41,752 nt of DNA from an uncultured Oscillospiraceae bacterium (GTDB taxonomy: Bacteria > Bacillota > Clostridia > Oscillospirales > Acutalibacteraceae). The translations under genes were made by a program, and so were the position numbers. Of the stretch, positions 17,312-26,298 are shown piece after piece (the stretch's first letter is position 1; every line of letters starts with the position of its first letter). Location: contig URQJ01000001.1 in the NCBI GenBank assembly GCA_900549945.1, forward strand, positions 1 through 41,752, in the 5' to 3' direction. A model generated the notes under the pieces. The model saw only the letters and a list, made by a program, of their open reading frames with translations. It was not told where the DNA came from and searched no databases.

Positions 17312-19363
17312 TCAGCGCGCCGGAATGCGGCTCATTTCGAGCACGAGCTCGCCGCCGGAGACGATCTGCGCATGCGTGAGGAACGGCCTTTCGAGCGGCC
17401 GCCCGTTCAGGCGCGCGGATTTGATGTAGCGCAGTCCGTCGCCCGCGCCCGGGCTGACAACCCGGAACGTGTTCCCGTTTTCCATGTGCAGCGCCATGCT
17501 GTCGAAAAGCGGCGTGCCAAGCGCGTACTCCGCCTTGCCGGGGCAGACCGGATAAAAGCCCATCGCGGAGAAAACGAACCAGCTCGACATCGCACCGCCG
17601 TCCTCGTCGCCGCAGATACCCGTGGGCGAATTTGTAAACCAGATGTCCATCAGGTCGCGCAGCCGCTTCTGCGCCTTCCACGGTTCGCCAAAATAATCGT
17701 AGAGGTACGGAATGTGGAACGAAGGCTCGTTGCCCATCGCGAACTGCCCCATCAGACCGGTCGAATCCGGGAACTGCCCGAGATACACGTACTTGCTCTT
17801 TTCCCCGCGGAAGCCCTCGCGGAAAAGCTGGTCCAGCTTCTCCGCCGCCTGCTTCGGGCCGCCCATCAGCGCCGCAAGGCCCTCGGGGTCCTGCAGTACG
17901 GACCATGTATACGTCCACGTGTTGTTCTCCGTGGTGTAGTCCCGGCCGCCCATGCCGCCGGAAAACTTCGGGTCGAAATCCTCCACCCACGCGCCGTCGA
18001 TCGATTTCGGGGCCATAAAGCCGATTTCCGGATTGTAAAGCGTGCGGTAGCCCGCCGCGCGGCGGAAAAACATCGCCGCGTCGTCCTTTCTGCCGAGCGA
18101 TTCAGCGAGCCTTCCGGCGCACCAATCGTCGTAGCAGTGCTCAAGCGTCACCGCAACGGACTGGCGGCGCTCAAAGGCGTGGGCGTGCGGGCAGTCCTCC
18201 GTCTCCCCCTTTTTCAGCGCCGGGAAAAAGCCCTTCTCCCAGTAGCAGCGCTCCGGCTCGCCTGCCGGCGCGCCGCAGCACCACGGCATCATCGACTGCT
18301 CCGTCGCGTTCTTTCGGATGCCCGCGTAGGCCGTCTCGTAATCGGCCTCGATGCCCTTCGCCTGCGCGTCCGCGAAGAGGGACGCCGCGTGAAAGCCGAT
18401 CATCACCGGCAGGTCGCCCTCAACGCCCGGGAACGAAGGCATCAGCCCGCTCTGCCGGTACATCGCGTTGTAGCTTTCGAGAATGTCCCGGTGGCGGCCG
18501 GCGTCCACGAGAAGCTGCAAAGGGTGCATGCAGCGGAAGGTATCCCACAGGCCGTCGTTATTGTAGAACACGCCCTCGTGCACCTTGCCGTCGAAGCCGC
18601 TGTAGTATTTCCCGTACTCGGTAAAATCGGTCATGCGCTGAAACGCGCGGTACATCGCGGTGTAGAACACGGTCTTTTTGTCCTCCGTGCCGCCGGTCAC
18701 GCAGATCTTCTCGAGCTGCGCGTCCCAGACACGCTGCGCCAGCGCCTTCAGCTCGTCGAAGCCTCGGCCCGCCGCCTCAAGGCGCAGGCTGTTTTCGGCA
18801 CTCTCAAAGGAGATGAGCGAAACGGCGCCTGTGACCACCGTTTCTTCCGGCGCGGCGAGCACGAGCGCGTTTTCCTCCTGCGCGAGGATTCGGACGCCGC
18901 CGCTGACCTTGACGCAGGTGTACTGCATCACGCGCCCGCGCTTTCCGGCAAGCGGCAGCTTGACCCAGACGGCGTCCCGCTCCGCAAAGGCTTCGCCGTC
19001 CGGATAGACCAGCTTCAGGCTGTTCTGCCCTGCAAACCGGTGGAGATAGACGTGGCGGGTGACCGTGCTTTCCGCCGTGATGCCGTGGCGGTCCAGTTCT
19101 ATGCGCTGGAAATAGCAGCGGGAATCCTCGCGGCTGTGGTCAAATGTGTTTTCAAAATCGCCGTCCATGCCGGGCATGATGTGCGCCGCGCCGAGGGAAA
19201 AGCCACGCAGCCGGTCATTGCAGTAGTAGTCGCCGCAGTCGTCCGCCACGGGCGTACTGCGCGCCATGCCGTAGGGGTACATGACCTCCGGCCTTGTGGA
19301 AGTGAGCATGTGGGAAATCGTGCCGATATACGGGTTTACATAGTCTGAAAGGTGCTGCTTCAT
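17312..19363 (-). CDS. Glycoside hydrolase family 92 alpha-mannosidase, intracellular
   Basis: This is a 683-residue Ca-dependent exo-alpha-mannosidase-type enzyme. GH92 landmarks are the N-terminal VNPYIGT (residues 9-15), the FSLGAAHIMPGMDGD loop, MPSFPGVEGD, and the catalytic region GDEDGGAMSSWFVFSAMGF, followed by YPVCPG (about 605-630), where the acidic residues act. Many GH92 enzymes are secreted by Bacteroidetes. Here the protein begins MKQHLSDYVNPY with no signal peptide, so it should act in the cytosol on sugars brought in by the ABC importer encoded upstream. Those genes end in a terminator at 19424-19479. Linkage specificity cannot be read from sequence. Confidence 0.92.
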   Translation of the reverse strand: MKQHLSDYVNPYIGTISHMLTSTRPEVMYPYGMARSTPVADDCGDYYCNDRLRGFSLGAAHIMPGMDGDFENTFDHSREDSRCYFQRIELDRHGITAESTVTRHVYLHRFAGQNSLKLVYPDGEAFAERDAVWVKLPLAGKRGRVMQYTCVKVSGGVRILAQEENALVLAAPEETVVTGAVSLISFESAENSLRLEAAGRGFDELKALAQRVWDAQLEKICVTGGTEDKKTVFYTAMYRAFQRMTDFTEYGKYYSGFDGKVHEGVFYNNDGLWDTFRCMHPLQLLVDAGRHRDILESYNAMYRQSGLMPSFPGVEGDLPVMIGFHAASLFADAQAKGIEADYETAYAGIRKNATEQSMMPWCCGAPAGEPERCYWEKGFFPALKKGETEDCPHAHAFERRQSVAVTLEHCYDDWCAGRLAESLGRKDDAAMFFRRAAGYRTLYNPEIGFMAPKSIDGAWVEDFDPKFSGGMGGRDYTTENNTWTYTWSVLQDPEGLAALMGGPKQAAEKLDQLFREGFRGEKSKYVYLGQFPDSTGLMGQFAMGNEPSFHIPYLYDYFGEPWKAQKRLRDLMDIWFTNSPTGICGDEDGGAMSSWFVFSAMGFYPVCPGKAEYALGTPLFDSMALHMENGNTFRVVSPGAGDGLRYIKSARLNGRPLERPFLTHAQIVSGGELVLEMSRIPAR

Positions 19364-19387
19364 CCTGCAATACCACTCCTTTTAATG

Positions 19388-19417
19388 GGCCGCATATCCC
19401 TTGCAGATCGTGCGGCC
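19388..19417. repeat. 7-bp inverted repeat upstream of GH92
   Basis: GGCCGCA and TGCGGCC are separated by 16 bases, just before the GH92 Shine-Dalgarno (AAAAGGAG). It could be an operator or a leader hairpin. No promoter stands out between it and the terminator at 19424-19479. Confidence 0.4.
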
Positions 19418-19423
19418 GATATT

Positions 19424-19479
19424 AAAAAGCCGGCCCCAGCTGGATAAACTATTTGAAGCGTCATCTTGCCGGGGCCGGC
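19424..19479 (-). terminator. terminator after the sugar-binding lipoprotein gene
   Basis: A perfect 9-bp stem, GCCGGCCCC and GGGGCCGGC, with a 33-base loop, is followed by TTTTT on the minus strand. It sits between the ABC transporter genes and GH92, and could be leaky so that GH92 is expressed below the transporter. Confidence 0.7.
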
Positions 19480-19510
19480 CTCCCGTCACAGAGAAAAAAT
19501 TCCGCCCGCT

Positions 19511-21181
19511 TTATTGGTTGGCTTCCGCCCAGCGGTCATAGGCAGACTGGTAAGCGCCGATCATCTCTTCAACGCCCATGCTGCACATGCCGTCGACGAA
19601 GGCGTCCCACTCGTCAAAGGACTTGTCGCCCACGACGAACTTCGCGGCGTTTTCCTGCCGGTATTTCTTCGCATCCGTGTAGTACATGTCGATCACGGCC
19701 TGCTCCTCCTCCGTGAGGAACAGATCGGGCAGCGCGGTCTTCACATAGGGGTTCAGGTTCTTCTCGCTCCACGCGATGCGGGCCTGCTGCTGCACATCGT
19801 CCCACGCGCCCTCGGTGCTCTCGCGCACCCACTTCGGGCAGGACACGCCGCAGTCCGGGGTGATCTCGCCGCCGCGGACCTCCTCCACGTTGCGGCCGTC
19901 GGTGGGCTGGATGTACACGTGCAGGCTCGGGTCATTTTCGGAATATTCCCAGATATGCCCCTCGGGCCCGTAATGGATGAGCCACGAGCCCTCCTCGCTG
20001 TAGAGGTAATCGACCCAGCGCATCATGGCGGCGGCCGTCTCCTCAGAGCACTTGTCGGTCAGCGCGAAAACGCCCTGCGAGATACCCGTGCCGCCGACGC
20101 AGGTCTGCTCCGGGTTCACCGCGCTGGAGAGAGCCGGCATCATCGGGTAGGTGGCTTCCTTCTCGATCGACATGTTGCCGAACACGAAGCGAGGCAGCGC
20201 GTGGAAACCGGCGCCGTTCAGGCCCTCGGCGCCCTTGGCGATCGCATCGGCCGAGCTCTGCGTGTAGGCGTCGTGGCTGATGAGGTTCTCGGCCCAGAGC
20301 TTATTGAAATACTCGAACGCGACCCGCGCGTTGTCGTCGGTCATGCCGTAATGGATTTTGCCGTCGTCGTCCACATAGAATTCCGGGTGCAGAACGCCGA
20401 AATACGGCATCATATTCCTGTAGAGGCCGTCGCCCTTATCCGCGTCGTCGAACACGTTGAGCGGGATTTCATCCTGAACGCCGTTGCCGTTCGGGTCCTC
20501 GTCGCGGAAGCGGACGAGCAGATCGAAGAGGCCGTCCACATCGGTGGGCAGGTCGTCGGGGTCAACGCCAAGCGCGTCCAGCCAGTCGATGTTGACCCAC
20601 ATCGCCGTGGCCTTGAGCGGGCTCGTCGCGAGCTGCCCCAGCGCGTAGATGTGGCCGTCCGGCGCGGTCATTGAGGCGCGCACGCCGTCGTTCTCCTCGA
20701 ACATCGTCTGAATATTCGGGCAGTAGCGGTCGATCAGGTCCTCGAGCGGCAGCAGAATCCCCTGACTGCCGTACTTCACCTGCTGGTCGCGGGTGAGATT
20801 CGTGCCGAACAGAACCTCCGCGTAATTGCCGCTGTTGAGCGCGAGGTTCTTCTTTTCCTCCAGCACCTCGCTGGCGGGCGTGTCAAATTCAAAATCGATG
20901 CCGGTCATATCCCGCATGATCTCGAAAAACTCCATTTTGTCCCAGTCGCCGTGGATGCCGGCCTTCTGGCCCATCATGGTGACGGTGATGGCCTCCTTAA
21001 CAACAGGATACCCCTCCTCGTTGACGTTGTCAAGATCCGTTTGCCCGTCCGCAGCGCCGCTCTGCACGGCCTGCGGCTCGGAGGACTCCGCGGCGGCGGA
21101 CCCGCCATCGCCACATCCGGCGGCAGCGGCCACGAGCAGCGCCGATGCGAGAACGGACGCCAAGAGCTGTCTTGTCTTCAT
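19511..21181 (-). CDS. Extracellular solute-binding lipoprotein of an ABC sugar importer (LipO type)
   Basis: This is a 556-residue binding protein with a lipoprotein signal: MKTRQLLASVLASALLV, then a lipobox ending AAGC, then an Asp/Gly/Ser/Glu-rich linker. The segment DEDPNGNGVQDEIPLN (near 190) is the Ca-loop-like signature of LipO/YtcQ proteins that work with LplB/YtcP permeases on complex glycans. The start at 21181 is preferred (AGGA eight bases upstream), and an in-frame ATG at 21199 precedes that Shine-Dalgarno. It is the last of three transporter genes. No ATPase gene is present, so a shared MsmX-like ATPase encoded elsewhere is expected. Confidence 0.92.
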   Translation of the reverse strand: MKTRQLLASVLASALLVAAAAGCGDGGSAAAESSEPQAVQSGAADGQTDLDNVNEEGYPVVKEAITVTMMGQKAGIHGDWDKMEFFEIMRDMTGIDFEFDTPASEVLEEKKNLALNSGNYAEVLFGTNLTRDQQVKYGSQGILLPLEDLIDRYCPNIQTMFEENDGVRASMTAPDGHIYALGQLATSPLKATAMWVNIDWLDALGVDPDDLPTDVDGLFDLLVRFRDEDPNGNGVQDEIPLNVFDDADKGDGLYRNMMPYFGVLHPEFYVDDDGKIHYGMTDDNARVAFEYFNKLWAENLISHDAYTQSSADAIAKGAEGLNGAGFHALPRFVFGNMSIEKEATYPMMPALSSAVNPEQTCVGGTGISQGVFALTDKCSEETAAAMMRWVDYLYSEEGSWLIHYGPEGHIWEYSENDPSLHVYIQPTDGRNVEEVRGGEITPDCGVSCPKWVRESTEGAWDDVQQQARIAWSEKNLNPYVKTALPDLFLTEEEQAVIDMYYTDAKKYRQENAAKFVVGDKSFDEWDAFVDGMCSMGVEEMIGAYQSAYDRWAEANQ

Positions 21182-21232
21182 CTGTCTCTTCCTTCCCAAT
21201 CTGAATTTATTTTCGAAAGGGGCGCGCTTTGC

Positions 21233-22156
21233 TTACCCCTTGATCGAACCGATCATGACGCCCTTCACAAAAAACCGCTGCAAAAACGGGTACACGAGGA
21301 TGATCGGCAGCGTCGATACGATCATGACGGAATACTTGATCACGCCGGCAAGCTGCTGCATCTGCGCCTGCGTCTGCGCTTCCATATTCGTGACGGTGCC
21401 GCTGCTCGTCATCTGCGTGATGATAATGATCTCGCGCAGGATCACCTGCAGGGGAAATTTGCTTCGCGTGCTCAGGAAAATCATCTCGTTGAAATAGCTG
21501 TTCCAGTGCCCCACGCCGTAGAACAGCGCCATCACCGCGATGATCGGGCTGGAAAGCGGGAGAATGATGCGGAAAAACGTCCTGAACGGGTCGCATCCGT
21601 CGATCTCCGCGGCCTCCTCCAGCCCCTCCGGAATCGTCGTCTCCATAAAGGTGCGGGCGATGATGATGTTATAGGCCGAGGCCGCCGTGGGCAGCACCAC
21701 CGCCCACACGGTATCCAAAAGCTGCATGCCGTTGACGAGCATATACAGCGGGATCAGGCCGCCGCTGAAAAACATCGTAAACAAAATGATGAAGTTGATG
21801 AGCTTTTTCAGCGGGAGCCGCTTTTTAGCGAGCGCGTAGGCGCAGGGCAGCGTCAGCGCCAGATTGATGAGCGTGCCGAACACCGTGTAATAGATCGTGT
21901 TGCGGTAGCCGCTCCAAATGTCCGGGTTGCTGAACACCTTCCGGTAGCCCAGAAACGTAACGTCCACCGGCCACAGCCACATCGCGCCGGAATTCACCTT
22001 ATTTGGGTCGCTGATCGAGGCGCTGAGCACATAGAGCAGCGGGTAAAGCGTGACGAGCACGGACAGCGCGATGAAAACCGTGTTGACGGCGCCGAACACG
22101 GCGTCGCCGCGCGTGCGCCGCAGCCTTTTCGAAGGATGGACCGCAATGCCTGTCAT
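21233..22156 (-). CDS. ABC sugar importer permease, YtcP/AraQ type
   Basis: This 307-residue permease has six predicted membrane helices, starting with VNTVFIALSVLVTLYPLLYV (near 25-44). The ATPase-coupling EAA loop reads EEAAEIDGCDPFRTFFRIILP (split here as EEAAEIDGCD and PFRTFFRIILP, near 190-210). Its N-terminus and IKYSVMIVSTLPIILVYPF segment are typical of carbohydrate ABC permease subfamily CUT1 YtcP. It lies 30 bases after the partner permease and 51 before the binding protein. Confidence 0.93.
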   Translation of the reverse strand: MTGIAVHPSKRLRRTRGDAVFGAVNTVFIALSVLVTLYPLLYVLSASISDPNKVNSGAMWLWPVDVTFLGYRKVFSNPDIWSGYRNTIYYTVFGTLINLALTLPCAYALAKKRLPLKKLINFIILFTMFFSGGLIPLYMLVNGMQLLDTVWAVVLPTAASAYNIIIARTFMETTIPEGLEEAAEIDGCDPFRTFFRIILPLSSPIIAVMALFYGVGHWNSYFNEMIFLSTRSKFPLQVILREIIIITQMTSSGTVTNMEAQTQAQMQQLAGVIKYSVMIVSTLPIILVYPFLQRFFVKGVMIGSIKG

Positions 22157-22186
22157 TTCACATACCTTCCTTTCCGCCCGAAAGCC

Positions 22187-23140
22187 TTACCAGAGCGAGT
22201 TCTCGCCGATCCTGCGGGACACGGCGTTTACGGTGACGAGCAAAATCAAGTTCACAACGGAATTAAAGAGGCCGATGGCCGTGGAAAAACTGTACTGCGC
22301 GCTGACCAGCCCCGTCTTATACACATAGGTGGAGATGACCTCCGAGGTCTCGAGGTTCAGGGCGTTCTGCAGCAAAAAGGCCTTTTCGTAGCCGACGGAA
22401 AGCAGGCTGCCGCAGTTCATGATCAGCATGATGACAATGGTCGGCATCAGAGCCGGCAGGTTGACGTACCAGATCTTCTGCCAGCGGGTAGCGCCGTCTA
22501 GCGTGGCCGCTTCCAAAAGCTGCGGGTCCACGCCCGAAAGCGCCGCAAAATAGATGACGCTGCCCCAGCCCGTTCCCTGCCACACGCCGCTCCACACGTA
22601 GATGGAAGGGAACAGCGCGGCCTCGCTGAGAAACGGGACCGGCTCGCCGCCGAGCGCCGCAATCAGCTTGTTAATGATGCCGGTATTCGGGTTCAAAAAC
22701 GCGATGAGCATGCCGCACATGACGACCGTCGAGATAAAATAGGGCGCATAGGTGACGGTCTGCGCCAGCTTTTTCACCTTCGTTCCCTTCAGCTCGTTCA
22801 GGGAAAGCGCCAGAAGAATCGGAAGCGGAAAGCCCGCGAGCAGCCCGTAAATGCTGATCACAAAGGTGTTGCGCAGCAGGCTGCCGAAATACGGCGAGCG
22901 AAAAAACCGCTCGAAGTGGGCGAATCCCACCCAAGCGCTGCCGGTGATACCGTCCCGCGCGTTGAAATTCCGAAAGGCGATCTGCGCCCCGTACATCGGC
23001 CCGTAGCAGAAGATCAGAAAATAGGCCAGCGCCGGGAGCAGCAGGATGTAATACTGCCAATACTTCCTCAGATTTTTGAGAAAGCGCCCCACAAGGGGCC
23101 GCCGGGGTAGAACGGCCGCTGTGGCTTTGTTGCTCGTCAT
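22187..23140 (-). CDS. ABC sugar importer permease, LplB/YteP type
   Basis: This 317-residue permease starts with a basic cytoplasmic segment, then YYILLLPALAYFLIFCYGPM (near 33-52) and the family motif YGAQIAFRNFNARDGITGS. The EAA loop is LLEAATLDGATRWQKIWYVN. These features mark the LplB-type partner of YtcP. A GGGAGG Shine-Dalgarno precedes the ATG. It is the first gene of the importer. The 160-base gap upstream has a 12-bp palindrome, ATAAATATTTAT, at 23165-23176 but no convincing sigma-A promoter. Confidence 0.93.
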   Translation of the reverse strand: MTSNKATAAVLPRRPLVGRFLKNLRKYWQYYILLLPALAYFLIFCYGPMYGAQIAFRNFNARDGITGSAWVGFAHFERFFRSPYFGSLLRNTFVISIYGLLAGFPLPILLALSLNELKGTKVKKLAQTVTYAPYFISTVVMCGMLIAFLNPNTGIINKLIAALGGEPVPFLSEAALFPSIYVWSGVWQGTGWGSVIYFAALSGVDPQLLEAATLDGATRWQKIWYVNLPALMPTIVIMLIMNCGSLLSVGYEKAFLLQNALNLETSEVISTYVYKTGLVSAQYSFSTAIGLFNSVVNLILLVTVNAVSRRIGENSLW

Positions 23141-23164
23141 CGTGCATTCCTCCCTGTAAAATCT

Positions 23165-23176
23165 ATAAATATTTAT
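23165..23176. repeat. 12-bp AT palindrome upstream of the importer
   Basis: ATAAATATTTAT is a perfect palindrome 24 bases before the first permease start codon. It could be an operator. The rest of the gap (23141-23299) shows two GCGCGCTTTT repeats and no clear promoter or catabolite-response site. Confidence 0.3.
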
Positions 23177-23299
23177 TGGAAAAGCGCGCGTATTATGCGG
23201 CAGAATTCACACATCCCGCATTTCGCCGAAAAAAGCGCGCCGCTCTCTCCTGCGGCATTGCCGCCGTGCCGCCCACGGCCCCCCTCTGCTCTGTGCCGC

Positions 23300-23340
23300 A
23301 AAAAAAGCCGCGGCAGATGTGCTTGACACCTGCTGCGGCT
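23300..23340 (-). terminator. terminator after the radical SAM/DUF2344 pair
   Basis: AGCCGCAGCAGGTGT pairs with ACATCTGCCGCGGCT (one mismatch, one G-U) around a five-base loop, followed by seven Ts on the minus strand, 28 bases after the DUF2344 stop. Confidence 0.9.
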
Positions 23341-23367
23341 TCTTTCGTCTGCTATTTATTTTGCCGT

Positions 23368-24021
23368 TTATTGGAATTCCCGGAAACTGCCGTCGAACAG
23401 CCCCGTCCGCTCGACGCGCGTCGGAATGGCGCGGCCGAGCAGCTTTTCCGCCGCATCGATGAACAGCGTCGGATTGATGCCGCCCTGATTGCCCGCAGGC
23501 AGCCGGACCGTCATCGCGAGACAGCCGTCCTCCGGCTCAAAGCGCATGTCCGCAAAATACGGGCGGATATCCACAGTCCGCTCGCCCTTCTTCGTGTGCT
23601 TCTGCACGAGCAGTTCCGGCTGCGCGAGCACGCCCTCGAGCGCCGCCTGCAAGGCCGCCGGGTCGCCCGTCTCGGCACGCAGCACATATTCGGCGTTCGC
23701 GATGTCGTTCCCCTTCATCTTCGGCTCCGTGACCGCGTAGACGCGGATATCACGCGGCAGGCCGGCGTTCAGCTTTTCGATCAGCTCCGCATACGGCATC
23801 TCCTCGATCAGGCGGATGTCCATCGACTCGCGCCGCCCCTCAAAGCCGAGCGAGAGCGGCGCCGCAAAGGTCAGGAACACGTGGGGATTAAAGCCCTCCG
23901 TGTACCACAGCGGCAGCTTCGCCTTGTGAAACGCGCGGGACATGCAGCGGTTCAAATCGAGATGTGAAATGTACCGCGCCGTGCCGGTCTTGGAAAACCA
24001 GACCCTAACATCTTTTCTCAA
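23368..24021 (-). CDS. DUF2344 (TIGR03936) radical SAM-associated protein
   Basis: This 217-residue partner protein is encoded next to the TIGR03960-type radical SAM protein in many Firmicutes, and in some genomes is fused to it. The N-terminal family motif is VRVWFSKTGTARYISHLDL. NPHVFLTFAAPLSLGFEG and RRESMDIRL follow. The start is a TTG at 24021 with GGGAGG eight bases upstream. No ATG exists in the right place, and the frame above the TTG reads through the radical SAM gene. It overlaps the radical SAM gene by 17 bases, so the two are translationally coupled. The function of the pair is not established. Confidence 0.88.
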   Translation of the reverse strand: MRKDVRVWFSKTGTARYISHLDLNRCMSRAFHKAKLPLWYTEGFNPHVFLTFAAPLSLGFEGRRESMDIRLIEEMPYAELIEKLNAGLPRDIRVYAVTEPKMKGNDIANAEYVLRAETGDPAALQAALEGVLAQPELLVQKHTKKGERTVDIRPYFADMRFEPEDGCLAMTVRLPAGNQGGINPTLFIDAAEKLLGRAIPTRVERTGLFDGSFREFQ

Positions 24022-25855
24022 CGCACAGCCCTCCCTTAAAGCACGCCGCGCCGCAGTTCGAGCATTTTTCGCGGCAGTTCGGCGTCGTCTGCGCCGCGTA
24101 GGCGCGCTTGCATTCCTCGATGAGGAACGACTTCTTGATTCCGTAGTCGAGGTGGTCCCACGGCAGCACCTCGTCGAAGCTACGCTGCCGGTTTGCGTAG
24201 AACGCGGGGTCGATTTCGAGGTCGGCGAAGATCTGCATCCACGCGTCGAAGTCAAAGCAGTCCGCCCAGCCGTCGAAGCGCAGGCCGCGGCGGTGCGCCT
24301 CGAGCAGGACCGCGTTGAGCTTCCGGTCGCCGCGCGCAAACACGGCCTCGAGGAAGCTCGTCTCCGCGCCGTGGTAGTTGACGGTCAGCTTGCGCGAGGT
24401 CACAGAGGATTTCAGCAGCTTCTGCTTTCTCTCGAGCGTCTCGATCGTATCCTGGCCGAACCACTGGAACGGCGTGAAGGGCTTCGGCACAAACGCCGCC
24501 GCGCTGACCGTGACGGCCGGGCGCTTGCCCTTCTCGCGGTTTTCGGCCTCATAATACCAATCGACCACCTGCTGGCCGAGCTGCGTGATGCCGGCGACGT
24601 CCTCGTCGGTCTCGGTCGGCAGGCCGATCATGAAATACAGCTTCACCTTGGTCCAGCCGTTGTTGAAGGCGATCGAAACGGTCCGCTTGAGCTCGTCCTC
24701 CAGCACGTTCTTGTTGATGACATCGCGCAGGCGCTGCGTGCCGGCTTCCGGCGCAAAGGTGAGGCCGCTCTTTCGCACCGAGGCGATCTTGTCGGTCAGC
24801 TCAGTTGAGAAATTATCGACGCGCAGGGACGGAAGCGAAACGCTGACGCGGTCGTCTTCACTCCATGTGTGCAGCGTGTCCAAGAGTTCAAAGAGACAGC
24901 CGTAGTCGCTCGTGCTGAGCGAGGAGAGCGAGATCTCGTCGTAACCGGTCGTCTCGCACAGGCTTTTCGCCTGCCGGTTGATCGTCTCCACGCTCTTTTC
25001 ACGGAACGGGCGGTACAGAAAGCCCGCCTGACAGAAGCGGCAGCCGCGGATGCAGCCGCGCAGCACCTCCACGACCGCGCGGTCGTGGACGATGTCGAGG
25101 AACGGCACGACGAAGGTTTCGGGGAAATACATGTTGTCCACGTCGTTCACAACGCGCTTCTTCACCGCTGCGGGCGCGCCGTCCTTCGGGATATAGCGCT
25201 TCACGGTGCCGTCGTCATTGTACTCGACGTCGTAGAGCGCCGGCACGTAGACGCCTTCGATCTGCGCGGCCTCTTTCAAAAATTCGTATTTCGTCTTGTT
25301 TTCGGCGCGGCAGCGGCGGAACAGCTCGATTACCTCGAGGTCCATCTCCTCGCCGTCGCCGAGGAAAAAGATGTCGATAAAGTCGGTCAGCGGCTCCGGG
25401 TTGCACGCGCACGGCCCGCCCGCGACGACGATATTTTTCAGCGCCGTGCGGTCGCGGCACAGAAGCGGCACGCCCGAGAGCTTCAGCATGTTCAGAATAT
25501 TCGTGTAGCTCAGCTCGTACTGCAGCGTGAAGCCGATGAAGTCGAACTCGCTCACCGGGTCGCCGCTTTCGAGGCCGTAGAGCGGGATGCCGTTTTCCAG
25601 CATAGCCTGCTCCATGTCGATCCACGGCGCAAAGACGCGCTCGCACCAGATGTAATCGACGCGGTTCATCAGCGAATAAAGGATCTTGATACCGAGGTGC
25701 GACATGCCGATCTCGTACGTATCCGGAAAGCAGAACGCAAAGCGCACGTCCACCTCCTCTTTATTTTTCACGACCGAATTGAGCTCGCCGCCGACGTAGC
25801 GCCCCGGCTTCTGCACCTTCGGCAGGATCCTGTCCAATTTCGGGCTCAGTTCCAT
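24005..25855 (-). CDS. B12-binding-type radical SAM protein (TIGR03960 family)
   Basis: This is a 616-residue radical SAM protein. An N-terminal B12-binding-like half contains FAFCFPDTYEIGMSHLGIKI and the GGPCACNPEP region. The cluster motif Cys-X3-Cys-X2-Cys is in RGCIRGCRFCQAGF (near 290). A TIM-barrel core follows (FAPEAGTQRLRDVINK, FMIGLPTETDEDV). The tail ends with a cysteine cluster, CREKCSNCGAACFKGGLC, which could bind a second Fe-S cluster or zinc. The start at 25855 (MELSPKLDRIL) has GGGGGAG five bases upstream. Substrate is unknown. RNase G and rplU, frequent neighbours, are not here. Confidence 0.92.
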   Translation of the reverse strand: MELSPKLDRILPKVQKPGRYVGGELNSVVKNKEEVDVRFAFCFPDTYEIGMSHLGIKILYSLMNRVDYIWCERVFAPWIDMEQAMLENGIPLYGLESGDPVSEFDFIGFTLQYELSYTNILNMLKLSGVPLLCRDRTALKNIVVAGGPCACNPEPLTDFIDIFFLGDGEEMDLEVIELFRRCRAENKTKYEFLKEAAQIEGVYVPALYDVEYNDDGTVKRYIPKDGAPAAVKKRVVNDVDNMYFPETFVVPFLDIVHDRAVVEVLRGCIRGCRFCQAGFLYRPFREKSVETINRQAKSLCETTGYDEISLSSLSTSDYGCLFELLDTLHTWSEDDRVSVSLPSLRVDNFSTELTDKIASVRKSGLTFAPEAGTQRLRDVINKNVLEDELKRTVSIAFNNGWTKVKLYFMIGLPTETDEDVAGITQLGQQVVDWYYEAENREKGKRPAVTVSAAAFVPKPFTPFQWFGQDTIETLERKQKLLKSSVTSRKLTVNYHGAETSFLEAVFARGDRKLNAVLLEAHRRGLRFDGWADCFDFDAWMQIFADLEIDPAFYANRQRSFDEVLPWDHLDYGIKKSFLIEECKRAYAAQTTPNCREKCSNCGAACFKGGLCVEKRC

Positions 25856-25975
25856 AGGATCTCCCCCATTGTATTTCCGTAGTTTTTCAGCTCTGTTTCG
25901 CTCCGGCGCGCGGCCCGCACAGCGAAAACCGTGCGAAAAGCCCCATTTCAGGCCCTTTGCGCACGCCATGGGGCT

Positions 25976-26004
25976 ATTATAGCATATTTCGCCCCGCTCC
26001 ACAA
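25976..26004 (-). promoter_or_regulatory. promoter of the radical SAM pair
   Basis: TTGTGG, a 17-base spacer and TATAAT with an extended -10 TGC, minus strand, giving a leader of about 115 bases before the start at 25855. Confidence 0.65.
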
Positions 26005-26171
26005 CTCGGATTCCGAATGAATTTGCGCGGCCCCCACAGCCGGGCGGCTCTTATCCCTTTGGAAGAAGCGATTTTCACGCTCTGCCCGCCTCGAAAAGAG
26101 CTGAGTGCTCCGGCCGGTACACAGCCGGAAAACACAAGCGCCGCATAAAATTATTCTTTTGGGAGCAGCCT

Positions 26172-26255
26172 TTATACGGCCTGCGGCGTCTCCCCAAATT
26201 TCTGCTGAAAGATGCGGTAAAAAATGGATAGGCTGCGGCAGCCGGATGGTCTCAT
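26172..26255 (-). pseudogene. remnant of an AraC-family regulator C-terminus
   Basis: About 28 codons on the minus strand end in GCRSLSIFYRIFQQKFGETPQAV followed by TAA (given in two parts: GCRSLSIFYRIF and QQKFGETPQAV). This is the second helix-turn-helix and terminal signature of AraC/XylS regulators. The frame closes with TAG at 26256-26258 and no N-terminal part is seen, so it is a fragment. Confidence 0.5.
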
Positions 26256-26298
26256 CTACAATTGCGTATGGCAATCACAGGCGTCGCTCCTGTGCGGA

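Noticed and set aside
17000..19348. A 782-codon open frame on the plus strand, opposite GH92
   Set aside because: It is an antisense shadow of a GC-rich gene, with Arg/Ala/His-rich composition, no recognisable domain and no ribosome site, while the minus strand is a clear GH92.
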